A DNA stretch of 8,999 nucleotides from an uncultured Acidimicrobiaceae bacterium (GTDB lineage: Bacteria > Actinomycetota > Acidimicrobiia > Acidimicrobiales > Ilumatobacteraceae), in NCBI GenBank assembly GCA_903919215.1, contig CAIXHI010000308.1:1-8999 (forward strand), given 5' to 3'. The translations under genes and the position numbers were made by a program. The first letter of the stretch is position 1. Each line of letters starts with the position of its first letter. Positions 1 through 8,999 of this stretch are shown in pieces. The notes under the pieces were generated by a model. That model was not told where the DNA came from. It searched no databases and was given only the letters and a program-made list of their open reading frames with translations.

Positions 1-858
1 ACCGTCGCCCAGTTCGCCGAACAGCATGGGTACCACTCGTTCTGGTGCGCCGACCACCTCATGCCGAACCGCCCGGATGGCAAGCCCGACCCTGGTGATG
101 CGCTGGAGTGCTGGAGCGTGCTCGCCGCCGTCGGTGCGCTGGTGCCCCGCATCCGCCTGGTCTCGATGGTGACGCCGCTCACCGTGCACCACCCGGTGGT
201 GATCGCCAAACGTGCCACCACCGTCGATCACATCTCGGGCGGGCGCGCAGTACTCGGCCTCGGAGCCGGCTGGCAAGAGAACGAGCACCGCTCATACGGG
301 TTCGAACTCCACGCTCCCGGATCTCGCGTCGATCGCTTCGCCGAAGGTATCGAAATCGTGCATCGTTTGTTCCGCGAGGAGTCGGTGACGTTCGATGGTC
401 TGCACTTCCGACTGACCGATGCGCCGTTCTCGCCCAAGCCGCTCGGCCCACTGCCGATCCTGGTGGGCACTGGCAGCCCGCGCATGCTGCGCCTCACCGC
501 CCGCTGGGCACAGGAGTGGAACACTTGGGGCGATCCCACCGTCGTGGCGCAACGCACCGACGTGTTCCGTGCCGCCTGCGACGCAGTTGACCGCGACCCC
601 GCCACCATGCGCCGTTCGGCGCAGGCGTTGGTGTTCCTCACCCGCACCGACGCCGAACGCGATGCAGCCGCGCCGTTCGCTGCCAGCGGCCGCGCGCTCA
701 TCGGCGACGCGTCCGAACTGATCGACCTGCTCGGCCAATACGACGCGATGGGCGTCGACGAGTTCGCACTGCCCGACTTCACCTTGGGCCGTTCCGCCGA
801 ACAACGCGCCGACGCCCTCGCCACCCTCCACGACGAGGTCTTCCGCCACCTCATGTAG
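1..858 (+). CDS. Luciferase-like (LLM class) F420-dependent oxidoreductase, 5'-truncated
   Basis: Partial gene: the reading frame is open from base 1, so the start lies upstream. The 285 visible residues run to the TAG at 856-858. The first ATG in frame (61) is not the start, because the codons before it encode the conserved early segment FWCADHL (residues 14-20). Family hallmarks are a strand-helix unit reading RIRLVSMV followed by HHP and AKRATTVDHISGGR (about residues 50-82), the glycine-rich GLGAGW (86-91), and PILVGTGSP (152-160). These fit the TIM-barrel bacterial luciferase superfamily, in the branch that usually uses coenzyme F420 in actinobacteria. Members are about 300-330 residues, so only some 20-40 residues should be missing. 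The substrate cannot be told from sequence, and an FMN-dependent monooxygenase is the main alternative. It converges with uvrC across a 78-nt gap and has no evident link to repair. Confidence 0.85.
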   Translation, partial: TVAQFAEQHGYHSFWCADHLMPNRPDGKPDPGDALECWSVLAAVGALVPRIRLVSMVTPLTVHHPVVIAKRATTVDHISGGRAVLGLGAGWQENEHRSYGFELHAPGSRVDRFAEGIEIVHRLFREESVTFDGLHFRLTDAPFSPKPLGPLPILVGTGSPRMLRLTARWAQEWNTWGDPTVVAQRTDVFRAACDAVDRDPATMRRSAQALVFLTRTDAERDAAAPFAASGRALIGDASELIDLLGQYDAMGVDEFALPDFTLGRSAEQRADALATLHDEVFRHLM

Positions 859-936
859 CACCCGCCGGCACATATCGCACCCATACGACAGCAACGGCAC
901 GAAGCGCGCCCAACTGAGTGCGCGGGCACCGATGGG
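859..936. other. Convergent intergenic gap between the oxidoreductase gene and uvrC
   Basis: These 78 nt separate two facing stop codons. A 5-bp inverted repeat (CGCGC 905-909 with GCGCG 920-924, 10-nt loop) is the best pairing I found by eye. It has no T-run on either side, so it is not a convincing intrinsic terminator. I found no small ORF or RNA signature here. Confidence 0.4.
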
Positions 937-2826
937 TCAGGCGGGGGGATGGAACTTGGTGTGGATGGCTTCGGCAACGGTGTCGGGCAGGAACGACAGC
1001 GCCATGAGGTCGTCGAGCGACGCGGCCTTGACGGCATTCACACCGCCCATCACCTGCGTCAGCTTCTTCTTGCGCGCTTCGCCGAGACCGGGAATACCGT
1101 CGAGTGAACTGGTAGTCATCCGCTTACCGCGCAACTCACGATGGAACGTATTGGCGAAACGGTGGGCCTCGTCGCGGATGCGCTGCAGCATGAAGAGCGC
1201 ATCGCTACCGCGGGGCACCTCCACCGGGATGCTGTTCCCGGGGAGAAACACTTCTTCGAAACGCTTGGCCAACGAGGCGATCGGAATCTCGTCGAACAGC
1301 CCGAGCTTGCGCACGACCCGCTCGGCGACCGCCAGTTGACCCTTGCCGCCGTCCACCAACAGTAGTTGCGGCGGATACGCGAAGCGCTTCGGGCGCCGAC
1401 CGGCCTGACCGTTGAGCAGGTCGTCGTCGAGCGGCTGATCGCGCTCGTCGAGGTACGCCTGCAAGCGACGGGTGAGCACTTCCTCCATCGCCGCGTAGTC
1501 GTCGTTGCCGGGGACGTCTTTGATCTTGAACCGGCGGTACTCGCGCTTGTTGGGCAGTCCGTCCTCCAGCACCACCATCGAGCCCACGTAGTCGGTTCCT
1601 TGCAGGTGCGCCATGTCGTAGCACTCGATGCGCAACGGCGCTTCGGGCAGACCGAGCAGATCCTGCAACTCGGTGAGCGCCCGACTGCGTGCATTGTGGT
1701 CGCCGGCGCGTCGCAAGCGGTGGCGGATGAACTCCTCGCTCGCGTTACGGGTAACGGTCTCGTGCAGTTCACGCTTGTCGCCTCGCTGAGGCACACGAAT
1801 CTGCACTCGGCTGCCACGCAAGTGCGTCAGCCATTCCTCGTACGTCGCCGCATCGTCGGGATCGACGGGCACGAGCACCTGCTTGGGCACCCCGGTGGGC
1901 GGATCATCGCCGTAGAGCGACTCGAGGATGCGGTCGATCAACCCACCAGGTGTGAGCTCCTCCACCTTGTCGAGGACAAAACCCTTGCGACCGACCACAC
2001 GACCCTTGCGCACGAAGAACACCTGCACGGCAGCTTCCAGATCATCGTCAGCAAGACCGATGATGTCGATGTCCTCGCTGCGCTCGGCGACCATCGTCTG
2101 CTTCTCGCTCGCCCGCCGTACCGACACCAGCCGATCGCGTACCCGCGCCGCCCGCTCGTACTCCAGCAGCTTCGCCGCGTCGGCCATCTCGGTCTCGAGT
2201 CGGCCGATGATCTCATCGGTGTCGCCATCGAGGAAGTCGCACAACTCCTGCACGAGTTGGCGGTACGGCATCTCCTCGATCTCGCCGACGCACGGTCCGC
2301 TGCATTTCTGAATGTGGAACAGCAGGCACGGGCGACCGAGGCGCTGATGCTCATTGAACTTTCCGGCGCTGCACGTGCGAACAGGGAAACTGCGCACCAG
2401 GAGATCGAGCGTCTCGCGGATCGCGTAGGCATGTGCGTACGGACCGAAGTAGCGCGTGCCCTTGCGCTTGTGGCCACGCATCACGATCGCTCGCGGAAAC
2501 TGTTCGTCGACGGTGACAGCGAGGAACGGGTAGCTCTTGTCGTCGCGCAGACGCACGTTGAACCGCGGTCGGTGCTGCTTGATGAGGCTGTACTCCAGCA
2601 TCAAGGCCTCGACCTCGTTGCGCACCTCGATCCACTCGACCGAGGTCGCGGTGGCCACCATCTGCGCCGTACGCGGGTGCAAGTTGCGCGGGTCCTGGAA
2701 GTAGTTGGACAGTCGCTGACGCAGGCTGGACGCCTTGCCCACGTAGATGACGCGCCCATCCTTGTCCTTGAACTGGTAGGAGCCGGGGGTCTCGGGAATC
2801 GTTCCGGCAGGTGGGCGGGCAACCAT
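937..2826 (-). CDS. uvrC: UvrABC system endonuclease subunit UvrC
   Basis: UvrC is the dual-incision nuclease of nucleotide excision repair, recruited by UvrB at a lesion to cut the damaged strand 3' and then 5'. The protein is 629 residues, close to the family norm (about 600-650). Domains in order: GIY-YIG nuclease (about 12-90, with Y17, YVGK 28-31, R38 and the Glu-containing EALMLE 73-78) for the 3' cut; a four-Cys cluster (C152, C167, C175, C179); UVR helix pair for UvrB contact (about 203-238); RNase H-like nuclease (about 395-560, with D404, D442/D443, D492 in VDGGKGQ, and H555) for the 5' cut; and tandem helix-hairpin-helix DNA binding (about 571-629, GIPGLGEARKKKL). Nothing key is missing. 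The ATG at 2826 is chosen because the conserved N terminus follows at once and a TAGGCT box lies 6 nt upstream. Divergent from the rhomboid-like gene (49-nt gap). Confidence 0.98.
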   Translation of the reverse strand: MVARPPAGTIPETPGSYQFKDKDGRVIYVGKASSLRQRLSNYFQDPRNLHPRTAQMVATATSVEWIEVRNEVEALMLEYSLIKQHRPRFNVRLRDDKSYPFLAVTVDEQFPRAIVMRGHKRKGTRYFGPYAHAYAIRETLDLLVRSFPVRTCSAGKFNEHQRLGRPCLLFHIQKCSGPCVGEIEEMPYRQLVQELCDFLDGDTDEIIGRLETEMADAAKLLEYERAARVRDRLVSVRRASEKQTMVAERSEDIDIIGLADDDLEAAVQVFFVRKGRVVGRKGFVLDKVEELTPGGLIDRILESLYGDDPPTGVPKQVLVPVDPDDAATYEEWLTHLRGSRVQIRVPQRGDKRELHETVTRNASEEFIRHRLRRAGDHNARSRALTELQDLLGLPEAPLRIECYDMAHLQGTDYVGSMVVLEDGLPNKREYRRFKIKDVPGNDDYAAMEEVLTRRLQAYLDERDQPLDDDLLNGQAGRRPKRFAYPPQLLLVDGGKGQLAVAERVVRKLGLFDEIPIASLAKRFEEVFLPGNSIPVEVPRGSDALFMLQRIRDEAHRFANTFHRELRGKRMTTSSLDGIPGLGEARKKKLTQVMGGVNAVKAASLDDLMALSFLPDTVAEAIHTKFHPPA

Positions 2827-2832
2827 GTAGCG

Positions 2833-2838
2833 AGCCTA
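2833..2838 (-). promoter_or_regulatory. Putative -10 box (TAGGCT) of a leaderless uvrC promoter
   Basis: On the minus strand TAGGCT is followed by six bases and then the uvrC ATG. A TAnnnT hexamer 6-7 nt before the start codon places transcription start at or next to the A of ATG, as in actinobacterial leaderless mRNAs. No Shine-Dalgarno sequence is present. No good -35 is visible. Promoter activity is inferred. Confidence 0.5.
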
Positions 2839-2862
2839 CGGTCGACGACAGGGTGGCGCGGG

Positions 2863-2868
2863 TAGGGT
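2863..2868 (+). promoter_or_regulatory. Putative -10 box (TAGGGT) of a leaderless promoter for the rhomboid-like gene
   Basis: TAGGGT is followed by seven bases and then a GTG start at 2876, the spacing expected if transcription begins at the start codon. A partial -35 match, TCGACG (2842-2847, four of six to TTGACA), sits 15 nt upstream, slightly short of optimal. The box lies only 24 bp from the opposing uvrC box, so the two promoters must overlap in their -35 regions. Promoter activity is inferred. Confidence 0.5.
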
Positions 2869-2875
2869 TGCGCAC

Positions 2876-3733
2876 GTGCCCGGCCGTTATCAGTTCTCCA
2901 TGCCCGAACGACCCAGCCGCGACGGATGGTTCCGCGTTGGCACCGTCGACGTCACCACGACAGCGTTGCTGGTGGGCCTCGGCGTCCTGTCGATGTTCTG
3001 GTACGCCGTCGACAAGGCGTCGCTCGAAAAGTTGGCCTTCGTCGGCGTCGGCGTACGCGACGGAGATATCTGGCGCCTGTTCACCTGGCCGATCGCCAAT
3101 CCGCCGACCGAGATCTGGGTCGTGCTCACCCTGGCGTTCTTCTGGTTCGTCGGTCACCGGATCGAAGACCAGGTGGGTCGCGGCCGCTTCACCTGGCTGA
3201 TCGTCGCGATGACCATCGTTCCCTCCGCACTGGTCACACTGCTCAGCTTCGATGTGTCGTTCTACGCGTTCGGCCTCGGCATCCTCGGTATCGCGCTGCT
3301 GGTCGTATTCGCCCTCGACAACCCGTCGGCGATGTTCTTCTTCGGCATTCCCGCGTGGGTCATCGCCGCGATCTACGTCGGCATCGATGCGCTGCGCTAT
3401 CTCGGCGACCGGGCCTACGAACCGCTGGTCCTGGAACTGCTCGTCATCGCCGTCGGACTGGTCGGCGCACGGCAGTGCGGCCTGCTCTCGCATATGCAGG
3501 TCATCCCGAAGCTCGCAGGGAACCGCGCACACACGGCCAAGCCCGCCCGCCGCAAGGGCAAGCATTCAGGTCAGACGGTGATCACCGGACCGTGGGAAGT
3601 CGCCCACAGTCCGGCAGATCAGATGGAGCTCGACCTGTTGCTCGACAAGATCAGCGCCGCCGGTATCGACTCGCTCTCCAAGACCGAGAAGACTCGGTTG
3701 AACGAGCTGAGCAAGAAGCTCCGCGGCCGCTGA
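2876..3733 (+). CDS. Rhomboid-fold membrane protein, probably protease-dead, with DUF6576-like C-terminal tail
   Basis: A 285-residue membrane protein. Six hydrophobic segments (about 26-46, 79-94, 105-124, 128-147, 152-174, 183-199) match a six-helix rhomboid core. Rhomboid landmarks include GDIWRLFTWPI (63-73) in loop 1, FWFVGHRIEDQVGRGRF (89-105; compare G-x-x-lE-x-x-xG-x-x-rF) and helix 4 YAFGLGILGIA (130-140). In active rhomboids helix 4 carries the GxSG serine. Here the aligned bases give A-F-G-L, with Gly133 where Ser is expected. Helix 6 contains no His, so the Ser-His dyad appears absent. A basic linker (about 217-232) leads to a soluble end, ELDLLLDKISAAGIDSLSKT (251-270) onward, resembling the DUF6576 tail of many bacterial rhomboids. 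GTG 2876 is preferred for its upstream TAGGGT box; ATG 2900 (residue 9) is the alternative. Function is unknown. It converges on uvrA with a 3-nt gap. Confidence 0.75.
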   Translation: MPGRYQFSMPERPSRDGWFRVGTVDVTTTALLVGLGVLSMFWYAVDKASLEKLAFVGVGVRDGDIWRLFTWPIANPPTEIWVVLTLAFFWFVGHRIEDQVGRGRFTWLIVAMTIVPSALVTLLSFDVSFYAFGLGILGIALLVVFALDNPSAMFFFGIPAWVIAAIYVGIDALRYLGDRAYEPLVLELLVIAVGLVGARQCGLLSHMQVIPKLAGNRAHTAKPARRKGKHSGQTVITGPWEVAHSPADQMELDLLLDKISAAGIDSLSKTEKTRLNELSKKLRGR

Positions 3734-3736
3734 GCC

Positions 3737-3742
<6 letters not shown>
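3728..3742. repeat. Perfect 7-bp inverted repeat spanning two facing stop codons
   Basis: CGCTGAG and CTCAGCG flank a single central C at 3735. The left arm contains the TGA of the rhomboid-like gene (3731-3733) and the right arm contains the uvrA stop (3737-3739, read on the minus strand). In RNA it could form a 5-bp stem with a 5-nt loop on either strand. No T-run follows, so it is at best a weak bidirectional terminator. Confidence 0.5.
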
Positions 3743-6595
<2,853 letters not shown>

Positions 6596-6602
6596 GGGCG
6601 GG

Positions 6603-6608
6603 AGGTTA
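6603..6608 (-). promoter_or_regulatory. Putative -10 box (TAACCT) of a leaderless uvrA promoter
   Basis: Read on the minus strand, TAACCT is followed by CCCGCCC and then the uvrA ATG. The 7-nt spacing puts the transcript start at the start codon. There is no purine-rich ribosome-binding site between them. No strong -35 is seen. Promoter activity is inferred. Confidence 0.5.
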
Positions 6609-6648
6609 CCGAACGCATCCGCTCACCATCAGGAAATCGTCAGGTGCT

Positions 6649-6662
6649 GGCCGAGTCCGGCC
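6649..6662. repeat. Small inverted repeat upstream of the GGDEF-EAL gene
   Basis: GGCCG (6649-6653) and CGGCC (6658-6662) flank the four bases AGTC, ending 4 nt before the GAGG of the ribosome-binding site. It could be an operator or a small mRNA hairpin affecting translation, but short GC-rich repeats arise often by chance in such DNA. Confidence 0.25.
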
Positions 6663-6666
6663 GATA

Positions 6667-6673
6667 GAGGGGG
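6667..6673 (+). promoter_or_regulatory. Purine-rich ribosome-binding site (GAGGGGG) that sets the GGDEF-EAL start
   Basis: GAGGGGG ends one base before ATG 6675, with the GAGG core 4 nt from the start. It is the only Shine-Dalgarno-like site at the four gene starts visible here, and it supports 6675 over the longer open frame that reaches back to 6450 inside uvrA. Confidence 0.5.
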
Positions 6674-6674
6674 C

Positions 6675-8306
6675 ATGAGCGCTGGCACAAGTATCGAAAC
6701 CAACTTCGCCCGCGCCACGCGCATCCTGCTGGAGTACTTGTCGAGCACTGCCGGACTGTGCACCTGGACGTTGTGCCGCACCGACCTCAGCAGCAGCTAC
6801 ACCCTTGCTGTCTGCGATCCGCTCGGCGCCGTCCACGCGCACGAAGCGCTCCCCGCACCGATCAGCCGCAGCAGCGACCACTGGGTCTCCGCTCCCGTCC
6901 ACCTGGCTGACGGCACCCTGTTCGGCGAACTGGTCGGTTTCGACCCGAGCGACCGATCTGCCTCGATTCCCGACATCCGTCCAACGCTGCAAGTGCACGC
7001 CATGCTGCTCGGTGCGCTGGCCTCTGCCGAGTTGGCCGTCGTCGCCGAGCGTCGTGCCGGAGAGATTCTCAATGGGCAAGCCGATCCGCTGACCGGCCTC
7101 GGCACACGGCAAGGCTGGGAGCAACGAGCCCGACTCGACGAACTGTTCTGCCGCGAGTTCGGCGAACGGGCATGGGTACTCGTGGTCGAGTTAACCGAGC
7201 TGAAGCGCTACAACGAACTTCACGGCCACTCCGCTGGCGACGATCAGTTGCGCATCGCCGGTACCGCAGTCAGGGAAGTCCTGGGTGCCCGCCACTACGG
7301 CGCCCGCATCACCGGTGATCGCTTCGCAGCGCTGCTGATCGGCGTCGACGAACAGGAAGCTCACCGAATCGCGCATGGCATGCACGAAGCACTCGCAGCG
7401 GTCGGTGCGGTCGGCACGGCAGTCGCGACCGGGCTCGGGCGTCGTCGACCCGAGACGGGCCTCGGCGGGGCACTGGCCGCCGCAGAGGCCGACATCGATC
7501 GCAATCACCACCCCGAGCTTGGTGGGGCGGCGGCCTCGAGCGAAGTCGCAGCACTGGTCGACGCCCTGGAAACAGGGGCGATCAAGGCCTACTTCCAGCC
7601 GATCGTCAACCTGCACACCGGCGAAGTTGTCGCCATCGAGGCACTCGCCCGATGGCACTCCCCCGATGGCATTCGCGAACCCGAAGCATTCCTTCCCGCC
7701 TTGCGTCACGCAGGACTGTTGAACGCATTGTTCGACCGAATGCTCGACGACGGCCTGTCCGCGTTGAGCGACTTCCGCCATGTCGCACCTCGGCTGCAAC
7801 TGGCTGTGAGCCTGCATCTGGATGCACGTACCGAGACCAACGTGCTGACGTCGATCTCTGAGCGACTCGTCAAACATGGTCTGCAACCCGCATGCCTGAC
7901 TGTGCAGTTCAGCGAGACGCAAGGGCTCGACGCGCTCACCCAACTCTCCGATCAGCTGCATCGGATTGCCGCACTCGGCGTGCATCTGGTGTTGCAGGAC
8001 TTCGGCAGCGGCTTCGCCTCGCTCGACACGTTGTCATCGATGCCGATTACCGGCGTGAAGCTGAACCGTCGCTTCAGCACACAGGTCGTCGGCGGCGATC
8101 AGGCCAGCAGCGTGGTGCGGGCGATGGTGAATGTCGCCACCACGACCGGGCTCACCGTGGTCGCCGAAGGGATCGAGACCGAGGTACAGCGCGAGTCGCT
8201 GGTGAACATCGGTTGCGCCCTGGGGCAGGGGTATCTGTTCGCGCTCCCCCAACCCGCCGACTCGCTGTCCGCGTTCTTGAGCGCACCGCTGGCCAACGTC
8301 GTCTGA
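6675..8306 (+). CDS. GAF-like / GGDEF / EAL protein with both c-di-GMP domains degenerate
   Basis: A soluble 543-residue protein with no signal peptide or membrane helix. Residues about 1-125 look GAF-like (WVSAPVHLADGTLFGELVGF, 70-89, then a helix). The GGDEF domain (about 137-275) starts with DPLTGLGTRQGW. Its metal-site segment is ELTELKRYNELHGHSAGD (172-189), with Thr174 for the usual Asp, and the signature reads TGDRF (213-217) for GGDEF. The EAL domain (about 290-535) keeps EAL (322-324), K462, AEGIE (497-501) and QGYLFALP. It has Ser379 for the metal-binding Asn, Gln411 for Glu (VQFSE) and Gln441 for the first Asp of DDFG. In this family such losses normally abolish cyclase and phosphodiesterase activity, so a binding, scaffold or sensor role is inferred. 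ATG 6675 is supported by GAGGGGG. The frame extends upstream to 6450, but only antisense to uvrA. It is divergent from uvrA (79 nt) and converges on uvrB (14 nt). Confidence 0.85.
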   Translation: MSAGTSIETNFARATRILLEYLSSTAGLCTWTLCRTDLSSSYTLAVCDPLGAVHAHEALPAPISRSSDHWVSAPVHLADGTLFGELVGFDPSDRSASIPDIRPTLQVHAMLLGALASAELAVVAERRAGEILNGQADPLTGLGTRQGWEQRARLDELFCREFGERAWVLVVELTELKRYNELHGHSAGDDQLRIAGTAVREVLGARHYGARITGDRFAALLIGVDEQEAHRIAHGMHEALAAVGAVGTAVATGLGRRRPETGLGGALAAAEADIDRNHHPELGGAAASSEVAALVDALETGAIKAYFQPIVNLHTGEVVAIEALARWHSPDGIREPEAFLPALRHAGLLNALFDRMLDDGLSALSDFRHVAPRLQLAVSLHLDARTETNVLTSISERLVKHGLQPACLTVQFSETQGLDALTQLSDQLHRIAALGVHLVLQDFGSGFASLDTLSSMPITGVKLNRRFSTQVVGGDQASSVVRAMVNVATTTGLTVVAEGIETEVQRESLVNIGCALGQGYLFALPQPADSLSAFLSAPLANVV

Positions 8307-8320
8307 CGCAGGCGGGATGT

Positions 8321-8999
8321 TCAGCCGGCGTCGCGTAGCTCGCGTCGGAGTTCGTTGACCTCGTCGCGTAGCCGCGCCGCATATTCGAACTTCAGTTCGG
8401 CAGCTGCTTCGTGCATCTCCTCTTCCAATGTCTGGATGAGGCGGGCAAGTTCTTTCTGGGGCAAGGTCTTCAACTCGCGCTGCACCTTGTCGCGCTCGCG
8501 GTTCTTGCGCTGACCCTTTCCGGGCACCGGTGAACTGTCGTCGGGGCGCAACAACGACAGGATGTCGCCGACGGCCTTGCGGATCGTCTGCGGGTTGATG
8601 CCGTGCTCGAGGTTGTGCGCGATCTGCTTCTCGCGGCGGGCACGGGTGGTCTCAATCGCCCTGGTCATGCTGGGCGTGATCTTGTCGGCGTACATCACCA
8701 CCTGACCATCGACATTTCGGGCGGCACGACCGATCATCTGGATGAGCGACGTCTCGCTGCGCAGGAACCCTTCTTTGTCGGCGTCGAGGATGGTGACGAG
8801 CGAGACCTCTGGGAGGTCGAGGCCCTCACGCAGCAAGTTGATGCCGACCAGCACGTCGAACTCGCCAAGACGCAGCGCACGCAGGATCTCGATGCGCTGG
8901 ATGGTGTCGATGTTGCTGTGCAGATAGCGCACCCGAAGGCCCTGCTCGAGCAGGTAGTCGGTGAGGTCTTCCGCCATCTTCTTGGTGAGTGTGGTGACC
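8321..8999 (-). CDS. uvrB: UvrABC system subunit UvrB, C-terminal third (5'-truncated by window edge)
   Basis: UvrB is the helicase-fold damage verifier that receives DNA from UvrA and docks UvrC. Only the last 225 residues lie in the window. The frame is open to base 8999, and family length is about 660-700. The ATG at 8977 is internal, since the codons before it encode the conserved VTTLTKK that precedes MAEDLTDYL. Visible parts are the helicase domain-3 motifs, with GINLLREGLDLPEVSLV (52-68 of the partial), LDADKEGFLRSE (71-82) and motif VI QMIGRAARN (87-95, with its Arg residues). After these come the ARREKQ...HNLEHGINPQTI region (about 120-138), a basic linker (about 155-178) and the UVR coiled-coil domain (about 181-219) that contacts UvrC. 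No lesion or unusual residue is seen. Confidence 0.97.
   Translation of the reverse strand, partial: VTTLTKKMAEDLTDYLLEQGLRVRYLHSNIDTIQRIEILRALRLGEFDVLVGINLLREGLDLPEVSLVTILDADKEGFLRSETSLIQMIGRAARNVDGQVVMYADKITPSMTRAIETTRARREKQIAHNLEHGINPQTIRKAVGDILSLLRPDDSSPVPGKGQRKNRERDKVQRELKTLPQKELARLIQTLEEEMHEAAAELKFEYAARLRDEVNELRRELRDAG

Noticed and set aside
905..924. Intrinsic terminator between the oxidoreductase gene and uvrC
   Set aside because: The stem is only 5 bp with a 10-nt loop and there is no T-run on either strand.
2827..2862. PafBC-type (TTGTCRGTG-N8-TAnnnT) damage promoter for uvrC
   Set aside because: A partial match CTGTCGTCG exists on the minus strand, but it lies 4 nt rather than 8 nt from the TAGGCT box and matches only six of nine positions.
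1366..2865. A 499-codon open frame on the plus strand opposite uvrC
   Set aside because: It mirrors the uvrC codons, has no recognisable motif, and overlaps the uvrC start region. This is the same high-GC antisense effect.
6610..6625. Possible actinobacterial LexA box upstream of uvrA
   Set aside because: Only the left half CGAAC (6610-6614) is present. After four bases the right half GTTCG is missing, so SOS control is not supported.

Overview
The window is high-GC, almost fully coding DNA that looks like a chromosome segment of a free-living actinobacterium. An Acidimicrobiia-type member is my best guess. This rests on the F420-type luciferase-like oxidoreductase, actinobacterial-style UvrA/B/C sequences, and TAnnnT boxes placed 6-7 nt before start codons, which suggest leaderless mRNAs. 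Lineage is inferred from sequence style, not from a search.

Layout, left to right: (1) the 3' part of a luciferase-like, probably F420-dependent oxidoreductase gene (+, 1-858); (2) uvrC (-, 937-2826); (3) a six-helix rhomboid-fold membrane protein that appears to lack the protease dyad and carries a DUF6576-like tail (+, 2876-3733); (4) uvrA (-, 3737-6595); (5) a GAF-like/GGDEF/EAL protein with both c-di-GMP domains degenerate (+, 6675-8306); (6) the 3' third of uvrB (-, 8321-8999, running off the edge). No stretch over 300 bases lacks a gene. The intergenic gaps are 78, 49, 3, 79 and 14 nt. I see no RNA genes, mobile elements, CRISPR arrays or long repeats.

The locus brings together all three components of the UvrABC nucleotide excision repair system: UvrA2B finds the lesion, UvrB verifies it, and UvrC cuts on both sides. 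The three uvr genes share the minus strand but are not an operon. Each is separated from the next by one plus-strand gene, so strands alternate strictly across six genes. Every junction is therefore divergent (shared promoter region) or convergent (abutting stop codons).

No clearly new defence or mobile system is visible. The items most worth a second look are the two non-repair genes embedded in the repair locus, a pseudo-rhomboid and a doubly degenerate GGDEF-EAL protein. Also of note are the leaderless-type promoters and some residue changes in conserved UvrA motifs.
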